Shown piece by piece: positions 9,201 through 18,879 of a stretch of 64,000 bases of DNA. Both the position numbers and the translations under genes were made by a program. The stretch is from Kineococcus gynurae (lineage in GTDB: Bacteria; Actinomycetota; Actinomycetes; Actinomycetales; Kineococcaceae). The stretch is from NCBI RefSeq assembly GCF_050871315.1, contig NZ_JBJLRE010000010.1; one strand, given 5' to 3'. Under the pieces are notes generated by a model that saw nothing but the letters and a program-made list of their open reading frames with translations, was not told where the DNA came from and did no database searches. How positions within the stretch are numbered: the stretch's first letter is position 1; each line of letters starts with the position of its first letter.

Positions 9201-9350
9201 GAACTTGTCCTTCAACCGCCGGATGACCGGCGGCTCGACGGTCGAGCTCGCCGAACGGACGAACTCACCCATCTCCTTGAGCGTGGCCAGAACGACCTTG
9301 CTCTCGACTCCGAACTCCTTGGCGAGCTCGTAGACCCGGACCTTTGCCAC
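6228..9350 (-). CDS. infB: Translation initiation factor IF-2
   Basis: IF-2 is the GTPase that delivers initiator tRNA to the 30S subunit. This 1040-aa protein starts with the small IF2-N domain (MAKVRVYELAKEFGVESK). A very long Gly-Pro-Arg-Ala linker covers roughly residues 50-410 and contains two copies of a GNNPFA(S/A)NQGMPRP motif. A second IF2-N-like domain follows, then the G domain with GHVDHGKT near residue 541, DTPGHE and NKVD, and finally domains II-IV. The GTG start has AGGAG 4 bases upstream. Actinobacterial IF-2 is usually longer than the E. coli form because of this linker. Confidence 0.97.
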   Translation of the reverse strand: MAKVRVYELAKEFGVESKVVLATLKEMGEFVRSASSTVEPPVIRRLKDKFPNGGGAPGGARPAPSAPSAKPGPRLPAGARPGPAAPSAPSAPPAPAQPAASETPAFQAPARPAASAGAPASPAAPGGAPSSDAQRPAPAARPSTPPTGTAGGRPAARPGGPVRPGAPGRPGTPGPAGPSSGAPAGPGARRPGPGERPVRDGGPRDGGPREGGPRDGGRSERPGAPGARPGTAGPGRPGAGAPGRPGAGAPRPGNNPFASNQGMPRPADRGERGPGAGPGGARPGAPAGPGGPRPGNNPFAANQGMPRPQGGNRGPAGPGGPRPGGPRPNPGMMPARPTVGRPGAGAGRPGAPGRGRPGAGGGFGAGRPGGGGGAPGGGGGFGGGRPGGPGRGGRGGTQGAFGRAGGRPVKGRKSKRAKRQEYEAMQAPSVGGVSVRRGDGSTVVRIRRGASVSDFAERIDADPAALVTILFHLGEMVTATASLDEDTFQVLGEELGYVIEVVSPEDEERELLAGFSIDLDAELEAEGDEVLEARPPVVTVMGHVDHGKTKLLDAIRSSDVVAKEAGGITQHIGAYQVTKEHEGIERPITFIDTPGHEAFTAMRARGAKVTDIAILVVAADDGVMPQTIEALNHAQAADVPIVVAVNKVDKEGANPAKVRQQLTEYNLVAEEYGGETMFVDVSAKQGMGLDDLLEAVLLTADAALDLRANPDKDARGIAIEANLDKGRGPVATVLVQSGTLRVGDAIVAGTGYGRVRAMLDEYGETITEATPSRPVQVLGLTSVPGAGDTFLAAPDDRTARQIAEKRDAAERSAALAKSRKKISLEDFTKALQQGKVETLNLILKGDVAGSVEALEDALLKIDVGEEVQIRVIDRGVGAITKNNVNLAVASSAIIVGFNVRPEGQTRDYAEREGVDVRFYSVIYQAIEDVESAMKGMLKPEFEEVQLGTAEIREIFRSSKFGNIAGCLVRSGEIRRNSRARVLRNGVVHGNNLAIDSLRRFKDDATEVREGYECGIGLGSYNDIQIDDVIETYEMREKPRN

Positions 9351-9438
9351 TTCTCTCCTGTCTCGGTCCGGGCCACCTCACAGGCCGGGACCGTCGTCAG
9401 TCGGGGGTACTCATGCGGGAGAACTCATCGGGTGCTCA

Positions 9439-9822
9439 TCAGCTGCTCGACCCGCTCTCATCGGTGGTGGTTTCTCCACTGGTGTGGACGTGCGCGTCCA
9501 GGTGCCTGCGCACCGGGGACGAATCGACCGGACCGGCCAGGCGGAGGGCCCGGGCGAAAGCCCGTCTCCGTTCGGCCAGGTCCAGGCACGCGCTGCGGTG
9601 GTGCAGCCACGCGCCTCTGCCGGGAAGCCGGGACCGTGCATCCGCGACGACACTGACACCGTCGGCCGCGGAGACGACCCTCAACAACGACGCCCGGGGA
9701 GCCTTGTCCCGACAACCCACGCAGGTGCGCTCGGCTTCCCGGGAAGCCCCCTGGGGGCCCTGGGACCGGCCGCGCGTACGGGATCGCCGGTCGGAGGGAC
9801 CGGACGCGTCAAGTGTAACGAT
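9439..9822 (-). CDS. YlxR family RNA-binding protein (DUF448), start uncertain
   Basis: The frame encodes the YlxR signature RTCVGCRDKAPRASLLRVV, then GRGAWLHHRSACLDLAERRRAFARALR, which is a typical YlxR RNA-binding fold. The region between nusA and infB is its standard place. Downstream of the nusA stop the frame has no ATG, GTG or TTG before the GTG at 9720, and that codon lies inside the TCVGC motif, so starting there would remove conserved residues. I therefore mark the region from an ATC at 9822, which follows a -10-like TACACT by 6 bases. A rare start codon or a sequencing error are the alternatives. The 3' end and identity are firm; the 5' end is not. Confidence 0.72.
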   Translation of the reverse strand: MVTLDASGPSDRRSRTRGRSQGPQGASREAERTCVGCRDKAPRASLLRVVSAADGVSVVADARSRLPGRGAWLHHRSACLDLAERRRAFARALRLAGPVDSSPVRRHLDAHVHTSGETTTDESGSSS

Positions 9823-9941
9823 GGCCCGAGTGTAGCGCCGCCCCGCGCTCGGGCGCGCCGCCCCCGGGGGGCCCCGGACCCGTCGCGCCGGGGGGCGGGG
9901 GCGGGGTGCGCCGACCGGTGCGGCCGGGGTCCGGCGGGACG

Positions 9942-10921
<980 letters not shown>

Positions 10922-10925
<4 letters not shown>

Positions 10926-11617
10926 TGCGCGTCCTCGTCCTGCTCGTCGTGCTCGTCGGTTCTCGGCTCGTCGTCCGGCTCGTCGCCCTCGTCGAGCTCG
11001 TCCGGGTCGTCCAGGTCGTCGTCGTCCAGGTCGTCGTCGTCCGGCTCGTCGGTCCCGTCCGGGCCGTCCGCGCGGCGGAACTCGACCTGGACCTCACCCC
11101 GGACCAGCTCTGCCCACGTCAACCGGCGCGGGGCTCCGACGTCCTTGGCCCGCGGCGGGCGGCCCTTGACCATCTGGGGTTCCAGGTGCAGCAGCACGCC
11201 CCCCTCGGTCCCGTCCCCGTCGACCTCGACGACGCGACCGAGCAGGCTGGAACCGTCGGCCAGGACGGCCCGGACCAGACGGGTGCGCGCCCGACGCCAG
11301 TGCCGGGCGGCGGTCAGCGGGCGGTCGACCCCGGGCGAGGAGACCTCGAGCGTGTAGGGCGCCTCACCCAGCACGTCGGAGGCGTCGAGGGCCTCCGAGA
11401 CCGCCTCGGAGGCGCGGGCCACGGCGTCGAGGTCGACCTCGTCGTGCCCGTCGGTCCCGGCGGGTCCGCTCTCCAGCGGGTCGGGCAGGTCCACCACGAC
11501 ACGCACGACCCGGCGCCGGCCGGCGGTGGTGACGGTGACCGCTTCGAGGACCAGCCCGGACCGTTCTCGCACGGGTCGTTCGAGCACCTGGGTCACGGCC
11601 TCGTCCAGCGACGGCAC
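10922..11617 (-). CDS. rimP: Ribosome maturation factor RimP
   Basis: RimP assists early 30S assembly. The 231-aa protein has the N-terminal alpha/beta domain (VTQVLERPVRERSGLVLEAV), the signature YTLEVSSPGVDRPLTAARHW near residue 95, and the C-terminal SH3-like barrel. About 40 further residues are almost all Asp and Glu (DDDDLDDDDLDDPDELDEGD), giving it a longer and much more acidic tail than usual. The GTG start is supported by GAGGAG 5 bases upstream. It is the first gene of the nusA-infB unit and diverges from the DUF4439 gene. A TAGGCT at 11688-11693 (minus strand) is a possible -10 box, but I see no good -35 element. Confidence 0.92.
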
Positions 11618-11872
11618 ACCGGCTCCTCTCCTGCAGTTGTGGAACGCGCCGGGCGGGCCCGGAGGACCGCCGACGACGACGGACCAGCCTAGGGCATCCG
11701 CACCGCTTCCCTGGTGACCGCGCTCGTTCCCCGGGCCCCCGGTCGGGCCCACCCGCACCGGCACCCGCGGGCGGGGTGCGGCGCCGGGGACGGGTGGGGA
11801 TTCCTTGATCACGGGTGGAGGTGGCGGGGGTGGGTGGACGGGGGTGGGTGGGCTGCGTGGCAGCATGCCCGG

Positions 11873-13024
11873 GTGCGCTCCGGGGGGTCGGTCGGGTCGG
11901 CGGGGCCGGCGGGACCGGGCCGGCGACGGGTCCTGACCTGGCTCGTCGGCGCCGGGATCGGTGCCGGTGCCGCGGCGGGTCTCACCGGCTGCGGGCTGCG
12001 CTGGGAGCCGGGGACGGTCGTGCCGAGCGCCACGCCGGGCCCGGACGACACGGCGCGCACCGGTCAGATCGCCACCACCCTGCGGATCCGGGCCGTCGCC
12101 GCGACGGTCCTGCCCGGGACCGACGCCACGCCGACCGGCGGACCGACCGGGAGCGAGCCGTCGGGCGACCCGGCCTCCGCGACCGTGCCACCGCGACGAT
12201 CGGGGGAGGCCCCACCCGCGGCGCAGACCCTCGCCGCGACGGTGCAGGCCGTGGCCACGCCGCAGCTGCAGGCCCTGGGGGCCGACCCGGACGCGCCGGA
12301 CCCGGTCGTGACCCCCGCGCCGGAGCCGGCGACCGCCCTGGCCGACGCCCTCGCGGCCGGCGTCGACGACGCCTTCGCCGCCGTGACCCGGGTGAGCGGT
12401 CCCCTGGCCCGCCTGCTGGCCGCCCTGCTCACCGCCCGGCTGCTGCAGGCCGACGAGCTCGCCGCCGCCCTCGGCAGTCCGACCCCCGCCCTGCCCGCGG
12501 CCGTGCCCGTGGCCACGACGACCCGGGCGGCCGGGGCGCTGCAGCAGCTCCTGGCCGCCGAGCACGCCGCCTGCTACGCCTACGGCCTGCTGGCCGGGCG
12601 GTTCCGCGCGGCCGGGGACGAGCCGGGGGTGGCCGCCGCGCTGGCCGGTCTCGCCCTGCACCGGGTCGCCCGCGACGACCTGGCCGACCGGATCGGCGCC
12701 CGCGGGGCCGACCCGCGTCGGGCCGCGCCCGCCTACGCGGTGGAGGTCGCGCAGACCGCCGAGCAGGCCCGGTCCCAGGCCGTCGCGCTCGAGCAGCGAC
12801 TGGCCGTCGTGTACGCCGCCGCGGTGGCCGACCACCCCGCCGACCGCGACCTCGCCGTCCGCGGACTGGTGCGGGCCGCCCGGGCGACGCGCTCCTTCGG
12901 CGGTCCGATCGAGGCCCTGCCCGGTCTGGCGGACCCCGGGTCGGTCGCGGGGGCCGACCCCAGTGCCGACCCCGGTGCCGACCCCGACGCCGACCCTGGC
13001 GCTGCCGAGGGCGCGGCGGGGTGA
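11873..13024 (+). CDS. Ferritin-like DUF4439 domain lipoprotein
   Basis: From this GTG the protein is 383 aa. It begins with a Tat-like signal, GRRRVLTWLVGAGIGAG, and a lipobox LTGC near residue 38, so it is probably an exported lipoprotein. A long Ala/Pro/Thr-rich middle follows. The C-terminal region from about residue 220 is a helical ferritin-like domain (LLAAEHAACYAYGLLAGRF ... HRVARDDLADRIGARG) of the DUF4439 type. The final 30 residues are a low-complexity ADPxADPG repeat. Function is unknown. The frame stays open upstream, but the export signal favours this start even though no clear ribosome binding site precedes it. Confidence 0.78.
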   Translation: MRSGGSVGSAGPAGPGRRRVLTWLVGAGIGAGAAAGLTGCGLRWEPGTVVPSATPGPDDTARTGQIATTLRIRAVAATVLPGTDATPTGGPTGSEPSGDPASATVPPRRSGEAPPAAQTLAATVQAVATPQLQALGADPDAPDPVVTPAPEPATALADALAAGVDDAFAAVTRVSGPLARLLAALLTARLLQADELAAALGSPTPALPAAVPVATTTRAAGALQQLLAAEHAACYAYGLLAGRFRAAGDEPGVAAALAGLALHRVARDDLADRIGARGADPRRAAPAYAVEVAQTAEQARSQAVALEQRLAVVYAAAVADHPADRDLAVRGLVRAARATRSFGGPIEALPGLADPGSVAGADPSADPGADPDADPGAAEGAAG

Positions 13025-13025
13025 G

Positions 13026-13931
13026 ATGGTCGCGACGATGAGCACCGCGAACGACGCCGCCGGCCGGGTGCGGATCCTGACCTGGAACGTCTGGTGGCGC
13101 TTCGGCGACTGGCGGGCCCGGCGCGAGGTCCTCCTCGACGTGATCCGCGACGCCGACCCGGACGTCGTGGGGCTGCAGGAGGTCTGGGGCTTCGCCGACC
13201 CGGCGGACCCGGAGGACAACCTCGCCTGGTGGTTGGCCGACCGCCTGGGGTACCGGTGGGAGTTCTCGGCGTCCTCGGCGCCGCACCGCTGGCAGAACCG
13301 GTTGCGGCTGACCGGGGAGGACGCCGACGCGGCCGACCGGATCGCCGACATCGAGTTCGGCAACGCCGTGCTGTCTCGTCACCCGTTGCGGGACAAGCAC
13401 ATCGAACGGCTCAGTGGCGGGCACCGGGACGACGAGGGGCGCACAGCGCTCCAGGTCACGGTCGACCTGCCGACGGGGTCGCTGCCCTTCACGACCACGC
13501 ACCTGAACTCCGCCCCCTACGACTCCGCCGTGCGGCACCGCCAGCTCGGGGAGGTCGTGCGCCTGGTCGCCGGCGAGGGGCGCCGACCGGGGTACCCGCC
13601 GGTGCTGACCGGGGACTTCAACGCCGTGCCCGAGTCCGACGAGGTCCGCTACGCCTGCGGGTACCTGACCCCGGGCCCGGTCCGGGACTTCGTGCTGCTG
13701 GACGCCTGGCGCTTCGCCGAACCCGGTGACCCGGGGCTGACCTGGAATCGGCGCAACCCCTTCGTGGCCCGCGTCCACCAGCCGAGCGCCCGCATCGACT
13801 ACGTGCTCGTGGGGTTGGCGCCCTTCAGCGGGGAGGGGTCGGTGCTCGGGGCCCACCTGGTGGGGACCGAGCCCGTGGACGGGATCTGGCCCTCCGACCA
13901 CGCCGCGATCGTGGTCGACCTGCGGGCCTGA
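13026..13931 (+). CDS. Endonuclease/exonuclease/phosphatase family protein
   Basis: This 301-aa protein has the complete EEP-fold motif set: RILTWNVWWRF (metal-binding Asn) near residue 16, VVGLQEVWG (metal-binding Glu) near residue 48, TTTHLNS, VLTGDFNAVPES (catalytic Asp/Asn) and the final IWPSDHAAIVVDL (catalytic His). EEP enzymes hydrolyse phosphodiesters in DNA, RNA, phospholipids or inositol phosphates, and the substrate here cannot be decided. No signal peptide is visible, so it is probably cytoplasmic. The ATG at 13026 lies one base past the end of the DUF4439 gene with GGGGTGAG before it; the ATG at 13038 is an alternative. Confidence 0.85.
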   Translation: MVATMSTANDAAGRVRILTWNVWWRFGDWRARREVLLDVIRDADPDVVGLQEVWGFADPADPEDNLAWWLADRLGYRWEFSASSAPHRWQNRLRLTGEDADAADRIADIEFGNAVLSRHPLRDKHIERLSGGHRDDEGRTALQVTVDLPTGSLPFTTTHLNSAPYDSAVRHRQLGEVVRLVAGEGRRPGYPPVLTGDFNAVPESDEVRYACGYLTPGPVRDFVLLDAWRFAEPGDPGLTWNRRNPFVARVHQPSARIDYVLVGLAPFSGEGSVLGAHLVGTEPVDGIWPSDHAAIVVDLRA

Positions 13932-14093
13932 CCGCCCGGCCCCGCCCCGCCGGGACGCACGCCGACACACCGGCGGACACGCCGAGAAGTACTCACCCTG
14001 CGCTCATGTCCGGCGCGCCTCGGTGACGTCGTGCGGAGCGCGGAGCACACTCCCACCTCGACCAGAGTCGTCCCGTCGACCGCAGGGGGTCCG

Positions 14094-14864
14094 GTGCCGT
14101 CCCGTTTCGCCGCCGAGGTGCTCCCCGACGGACGTCGCCGTTACCCGCGCGAGGCGGTCCTGGCCCGACGCCGACTGCTGGGTGGGGTGGTGCTGGGCGG
14201 GGCCGCCGCGATCGCGGGCTCGCGCCTGCTCGGCCGGGACGAGGCGGTCGCCTCCCCCGGGCAGCAGGCCCTCGCCGAGAGCGGCTACTCCCTCACCGAC
14301 CCGACGAGCCCGTGGGTCGTCGTGAACAAGCGGCACCCCCTCGACCCCATCGACCACGCCCCGCGCGAACTGGTCACCGTCGGGGACCGGCCCGTGGCCG
14401 CCGCCGTCGTCCCCGACCTGCAGGAGCTGCTCGCCGCGGCCGAGGCCGACGGCGTCTCCCTCGTCTTGACCAGCGGTTACCGCTCGTTCGCCGACCAGCA
14501 GACCGTCCACGCGGGTTCGCGCAGCCGCAACGGCGACGAACTGGCCGAACAGGTGTCGGCCCGGCCCGGCTTCAGCGAGCACCAGACCGGGTTCGCCGTC
14601 GACTTCGGCAGTCGGCAGGCGCCGGAGTGCGCGGCGCTGGACTGCTTCGCCGACACCCCCGAGGCCCGGTGGCTGGGCGAGCGGGCGGGCGGGTTCGGCT
14701 TCCTGCTCCGCTACCCGCCCGGCCTCACCGCGGTGACCGGCTACGCGGCCGAGTCCTGGCACCACCGCTGGGTCGGGCGCGACCTCACCGCCCGCCTGGC
14801 GCGAGCCGGGGTGGCGACCCTGGAGGAGTTCTTCGGCGTGCCCGGCGGACCGACCTACGCCTGA
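14094..14864 (+). CDS. Tat-exported D-alanyl-D-alanine carboxypeptidase, VanY (M15) family
   Basis: VanY-type enzymes remove the terminal D-Ala from peptidoglycan stem peptides. From this GTG the protein is 256 aa. It has a Tat-type signal (ARRRLLGGVVLGGAAAIAG), then the M15 zinc-peptidase motifs LTSGYRSFADQQ, SEHQTGFAVDFGS (zinc His and Asp) and AESWHHRWVG (catalytic Glu and third ligand). AGGGGG lies about 4 bases upstream. A GTG at 14031 would add 21 residues but has no ribosome binding site. The 3' end overlaps the convergent proS gene by 10 bases. Confidence 0.87.
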   Translation: MPSRFAAEVLPDGRRRYPREAVLARRRLLGGVVLGGAAAIAGSRLLGRDEAVASPGQQALAESGYSLTDPTSPWVVVNKRHPLDPIDHAPRELVTVGDRPVAAAVVPDLQELLAAAEADGVSLVLTSGYRSFADQQTVHAGSRSRNGDELAEQVSARPGFSEHQTGFAVDFGSRQAPECAALDCFADTPEARWLGERAGGFGFLLRYPPGLTAVTGYAAESWHHRWVGRDLTARLARAGVATLEEFFGVPGGPTYA

Positions 14865-16627
14865 GACCCGTTCTCGCCCCGGACCTCGGCCCGGACCCGC
14901 GCGACCGCCTCGGTCAGCGGGACCTGCTCGGAGGAGCCGGAACGGCGGTCCTTGAGCTCGACCGTCCCCTCGACCAGGCCCTTGCCGACGACGAGGATCG
15001 TGGGGACCCCGATGAGCTCGGCGTCCTTGAACTTCACCCCGGGCGACACCTTCGGGCGGTCGTCGTAGAGCACCTCGACCCCGAGGTCCTCGAGCTCCCC
15101 GGCCAGGCGCGCCGCCGTCTCGAAGACCGCCGGGTCCTTGCCGGTGGCCACCACGTGCACGTCGTAGGGCGCCAGCGCGCGCGGCCAGACCAGACCCTTG
15201 TCGTCGTGGTTCTCCTCGGCGACGCAGGCCAGCGCCCGGGTCACCCCGATCCCGTAGGACCCCATGGTCACCACGACCTGCTTGCCGTTCTCATCCAGCA
15301 CCTTGAGGTCGAGCGCGTCCGCGAAACGGCGCCCCAGCGCGAAGATGTGCGCGATCTCGATCCCCCGGGCGAGTTCCAGCGGCCCCGAACCGTCGGGGGC
15401 CTCGTCGCCGGAGCGCACCTCGGCGGCCTCCACGACGCCGTCGGGGGTGAAGTCGCGGCCCGCCACGAGGTCGTAGACGTGCCGGCCCGGCGCGTCCGCA
15501 CCCGTCACCCACGCGGTTCCGTCCACGACCCGGGGGTCGACGAGGTAGCGGATGCCGCTGGCGTTCTCCGAACCCAGGACGCCGGGGCCGATGTACCCCT
15601 TGACGAGGGCCGGGTTCCGGGCGAAGTCGGCGGCCTCGAAGGGTTCGACCTCGGCCGGCGACAGCGCCGCCTCGAGGCGTTTCAGGTCGACCTCGCGGTC
15701 GCCAGGAACCCCGACGGCCAAGGGTTCGCGGGTCCCGTCCGGGTGCTTGAGGACGACGACGACGTTCTTGAGGGTGTCGGCGGCGGTCCACGGCCGGTCC
15801 GGGCGCGGGTGCTTCTCGTTGGACACGGTCACGAGGGTGTCGATGGTCGGCGTGTCCGGGGTGTCCTCGACGTGCGCGGCGGGCAGGCCGTCGAAGGGGA
15901 TCGCCGGCGGCGCCAGGGTCGTGACCGCCTCGACGTTCGCGGCGTACCCGCCGGGCGAGCGCACGAACGTGTCCTCCCCGATCGCGGTGGGGTGCAGGAA
16001 CTCCTCGCTGCGCGAGCCGCCCATCGCCCCCGACATCGCCGAGACGACGACGAACTCCAACCCGAGGCGGGCGAAGATCTTGATGTAGGCCTCGCGGTGC
16101 AGTTCGTAGGACGCCGCCAGCCCGGCGTCGTCGACGTCGAAGCTGTAGGAGTCCTTCATGGTGAACTCGCGCCCGCGCAGGATGCCCGCGCGCGGGCGGG
16201 CCTCGTCGCGGTACTTGGTCTGGATCTGGTAGATCGACAGCGGCAGGTCCTTGTACGAGGAGTACAGGTCCTTGACCAGGAGGGTGAACATCTCCTCGTG
16301 GGTCGGGGCCAGCAGGTAGTCGGCCCCCTTGCGGTCCTTGAGTTTGAAGATGCCGTCGCCGTAGTCGCTCCAGCGGTTCGTGGCCTCGTACGGCTCGCGC
16401 GGCAGCAGCGCCGGGAAGTGGACCTCCTGGGCGCCGGCCGCGTCCATCTCCTCGCGGACGACGTCCTCGACCTTGCGCAGCACCTTCAGACCCAGCGGCA
16501 GCCAGGTGTAGATCCCCGGCGCCGCCCGCCGGATGTAGCCGGCCCGGACGAGCAGCTTGTGGCTCGCGACCTCGGCCTCGACCGGGTCCTCCCGCAGGGT
16601 CCGCAGGAACAGGGTCGACATCCGCAT
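14855..16627 (-). CDS. proS: Proline--tRNA ligase
   Basis: ProRS charges tRNA-Pro. The 590-aa protein is the long bacterial type with an inserted editing domain. It opens with RMSTLFLRTLREDP, then class II motif 1 (SHKLLVRAGYIRRAAPGIYTW), motif 2 (IYQIQTKYRDEARPRAGILR, near residue 140), the YbaK-like editing insert (about residues 230-390), and motif 3 (VTMGSYGIGVTRALACVAEE), followed by the anticodon-binding domain. I chose the ATG giving MRMSTLF; a GTG two codons earlier is possible. It is the last gene of the dxr-rseP-ispG-GNAT-proS series. Confidence 0.96.
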   Translation of the reverse strand: MRMSTLFLRTLREDPVEAEVASHKLLVRAGYIRRAAPGIYTWLPLGLKVLRKVEDVVREEMDAAGAQEVHFPALLPREPYEATNRWSDYGDGIFKLKDRKGADYLLAPTHEEMFTLLVKDLYSSYKDLPLSIYQIQTKYRDEARPRAGILRGREFTMKDSYSFDVDDAGLAASYELHREAYIKIFARLGLEFVVVSAMSGAMGGSRSEEFLHPTAIGEDTFVRSPGGYAANVEAVTTLAPPAIPFDGLPAAHVEDTPDTPTIDTLVTVSNEKHPRPDRPWTAADTLKNVVVVLKHPDGTREPLAVGVPGDREVDLKRLEAALSPAEVEPFEAADFARNPALVKGYIGPGVLGSENASGIRYLVDPRVVDGTAWVTGADAPGRHVYDLVAGRDFTPDGVVEAAEVRSGDEAPDGSGPLELARGIEIAHIFALGRRFADALDLKVLDENGKQVVVTMGSYGIGVTRALACVAEENHDDKGLVWPRALAPYDVHVVATGKDPAVFETAARLAGELEDLGVEVLYDDRPKVSPGVKFKDAELIGVPTILVVGKGLVEGTVELKDRRSGSSEQVPLTEAVARVRAEVRGENGSQA

Positions 16628-16664
16628 CAGCACGCGGACAGGCTACCGGCGCACCGTCATGCGC

Positions 16665-17570
16665 CTAGAACAACACCGTCGCGAACTCTCCGACGGTACG
16701 GAACCCGACCCGGTGGTAGGCCCGCAGGGCCCGCTCGTTGTAGTCGTTGACGTACAGGGAGACGGTCTCGGCGCCCCCGGCGCGGGCCTGCTCGACCACG
16801 GCGGCCATGCCGGGCACGGAGAGCCCCTCGCCCCGGCGGTGCGGGGCGACCCACACCCCCTGCACCTGCACGACCTTCGGGGAGAACGCGCCGAGCTCGG
16901 CCTTGAAGACCACCTCGGGACCCTGCGCCCCGTGGTCGATCCGGACGAAGGACCTCCCCGTCGAGACGAGCTCGGCGATCCGGGAGCGGTAGACGCCGCC
17001 CCCGTCCGGCGGGGCCGGCGGGTAGCCGATCTCCTCGGTGAACATCGCCACGCAGGCGGGGACGACGAGGTCGAGCTCGCGCAGGGTCGCCCGGCGGACC
17101 AGCGGGTCGGCGGGGACGACGGGCGGGCCGTCGCAGACCATCAACGGCTGCCGAGCCCGGACCTCGCGGACCCCGCGCCAGTGCGTCTCGAGGCGCTGCC
17201 AGAGCGCGAGGACCTGATCGGCCGGGCCGACCAGGGAGGAGCAGCGCCGCCCTTCCTGCCGGGCGCGTTCGGCGAAGGCGTCCAGCGCGGCGGGGGTGGC
17301 CTCGACCGGGACGAGGTTCGCCCCCGACCAGCAGGCCGAGACCAGCTGCTCACCCTCGAACCAACCCCAGATCTGCCCGCCCAGGTCCGCGCCCGGCCGG
17401 GCGAGCAACCCCAGCAACCGGGCCGAGACGAACAGGTTGCCGACCGGGTCGCGTTCGCAGAGCCGCAGCAGGGCCGGGGCGTCGCCGCCGGACAGCAGAC
17501 GCAGGCGACCGGCTCCGCTCACGGGCGGGACCCGGGGGCTCGGCGGCGCGCCCGAGGGGGTGAGGTGCAC
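16665..17570 (-). CDS. GNAT family N-acetyltransferase with N-terminal DUF4081 domain
   Basis: This 301-aa protein has an N-terminal region (about residues 25-150, DPVGNLFVSARLLG ... GQIWGWFEGEQLVSACWSGAN) of the DUF4081 type. Its C-terminal GNAT domain includes VWVAPHRRGEGLSVPGMAAV (acetyl-CoA P-loop, near residue 240) and VSLYVNDYNERALRAYHRVGF. This two-part acetyltransferase commonly sits between ispG and proS in actinobacteria. The acceptor is unknown. GTG start. Confidence 0.87.
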   Translation of the reverse strand: MHLTPSGAPPSPRVPPVSGAGRLRLLSGGDAPALLRLCERDPVGNLFVSARLLGLLARPGADLGGQIWGWFEGEQLVSACWSGANLVPVEATPAALDAFAERARQEGRRCSSLVGPADQVLALWQRLETHWRGVREVRARQPLMVCDGPPVVPADPLVRRATLRELDLVVPACVAMFTEEIGYPPAPPDGGGVYRSRIAELVSTGRSFVRIDHGAQGPEVVFKAELGAFSPKVVQVQGVWVAPHRRGEGLSVPGMAAVVEQARAGGAETVSLYVNDYNERALRAYHRVGFRTVGEFATVLF

Positions 17571-17636
17571 GGGGGCATCCTGTCGCCTCCGCCGGGAGGC
17601 GTCGAGGCGAACGCGCCGCGGTGGGGGCTCAGCCGG

Positions 17637-18797
17637 TCACCCGACGGTGACGGTCGGGGCCCCGGCCCCGGCCTCGTCGGTGGGCTCGCCCATCTCGGCG
17701 GCCAGCCGGTTGGCCTCCTCGATGAGGGTCTCGACGATGAGGTGCTCGGGCACGGTCTTGATGACCTCGCCCTTGACGAAGATCTGCCCCTTGCCGTTGC
17801 CGCTCGCGACGCCGAGGTCGGCCTCGCGGGCCTCCCCCGGCCCGTTGACGACGCAGCCCATGACCGCGACCCGCAGGGGCACGCTCATCCCCTCCAGGCC
17901 CTCGGTCACGGCGTCGGCCAGGGAGTACACGTCGACCTGGGCCCGGCCGCAGGAGGGGCAGGAGACGATCTCCAGCTTGCGCGGGCGCAGGTTCAGCGAC
18001 TGCAGGATCTGGATGCCGACCTTGACCTCCTCGGCCGGCGGTGCCGACAGGGAGACCCGGATCGTGTCGCCGATGCCCTTGCTCAGCAGCGCCCCGAACG
18101 CGGTCGCCGACTTGATGGTGCCCTGGAACGCCGGACCCGCCTCGGTCACGCCGAGGTGCAGCGGCCAGTCCCCGCGCTCGGACAGCAGCTCGTAGGCCCG
18201 GACCATGACGACGGGGTCGTTGTGCTTGACCGAGATCTTGAAGTCGTGGAAGTCGTGCTCCTCGAACAGCGAGGCCTCCCAGACCGCCGACTCGACCAGC
18301 GCCTCGGGCGTGGCCTTGCCGTACTTGGCCATGAGCCGCGGGTCGAGCGAGCCCGCGTTCACACCGATCCGGATGGAGACGCCGGCGTCCTTGGCCGCCC
18401 GGGCGATCTCCTTGACCTGGTCGTCGAACTTGCGGATGTTGCCCGGGTTCACCCGGACCGCGGCGCACCCGGCGTCGATGGCCGCGAAGACGTACTTGGG
18501 CTGGAAGTGGATGTCGGCGATCACCGGGATCTGCGACTTCTTGGCGATGATCGGCAGGGCCTCGGCGTCGTCGGCGCTGGGGCAGGCGACGCGGACGATG
18601 TCGCACCCGGTCGCGGTGAGCTCGGCGATCTGCTGCAGGGTCGCGTTGATGTCGGTGGTCGGGGTGGTGGTCATCGACTGCACCGAGACGGGGGCGTCAC
18701 CGCCGACGTCGACCGTGCCCACCTTGATCTTGCGGGTCTTGCGCCGCGGGGAGAGGACGGGCGGCGGGAGGGCGGGGAGTCCGAGGCTGACGCTCAC
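17637..18797 (-). CDS. ispG: 4-hydroxy-3-methylbut-2-en-1-yl diphosphate synthase IspG
   Basis: IspG (GcpE) carries out the penultimate step of the MEP isoprenoid pathway, reducing MEcPP to HMBPP with a [4Fe-4S] cluster. The 386-aa protein shows the N-terminal barrel (VSVQSMTTTPTTDINATLQQ, GCDIVRVACPS) and the C-terminal cluster ligands in SCPSCGRAQVDVYSLAD and MGCVVNGPGEARE. Length is normal. GTG start. It lies downstream of dxr and rseP on the same strand, so two MEP genes are close together. Confidence 0.96.
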   Translation of the reverse strand: MSVSLGLPALPPPVLSPRRKTRKIKVGTVDVGGDAPVSVQSMTTTPTTDINATLQQIAELTATGCDIVRVACPSADDAEALPIIAKKSQIPVIADIHFQPKYVFAAIDAGCAAVRVNPGNIRKFDDQVKEIARAAKDAGVSIRIGVNAGSLDPRLMAKYGKATPEALVESAVWEASLFEEHDFHDFKISVKHNDPVVMVRAYELLSERGDWPLHLGVTEAGPAFQGTIKSATAFGALLSKGIGDTIRVSLSAPPAEEVKVGIQILQSLNLRPRKLEIVSCPSCGRAQVDVYSLADAVTEGLEGMSVPLRVAVMGCVVNGPGEAREADLGVASGNGKGQIFVKGEVIKTVPEHLIVETLIEEANRLAAEMGEPTDEAGAGAPTVTVG

Positions 18798-18879
18798 GCC
18801 CGCCAGTATCGCCCCCCGCCCCGGTGCTCACCCACCGGGCGTCCACCCCGTCCACCGCCCGCGCCGACTCTCCACCCGG

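Noticed and set aside
6198..9656. Very long open frame on the plus strand opposite infB, coding a Thr/Gly/Arg-rich product
   Set aside because: It mirrors the Gly-Pro-Arg-rich linker and G domain of infB. High G+C content keeps opposite frames open; no family motif is visible.
14312..16750. Long plus-strand frame across proS
   Set aside because: It is opposite a complete ProRS gene and carries no recognisable domain.
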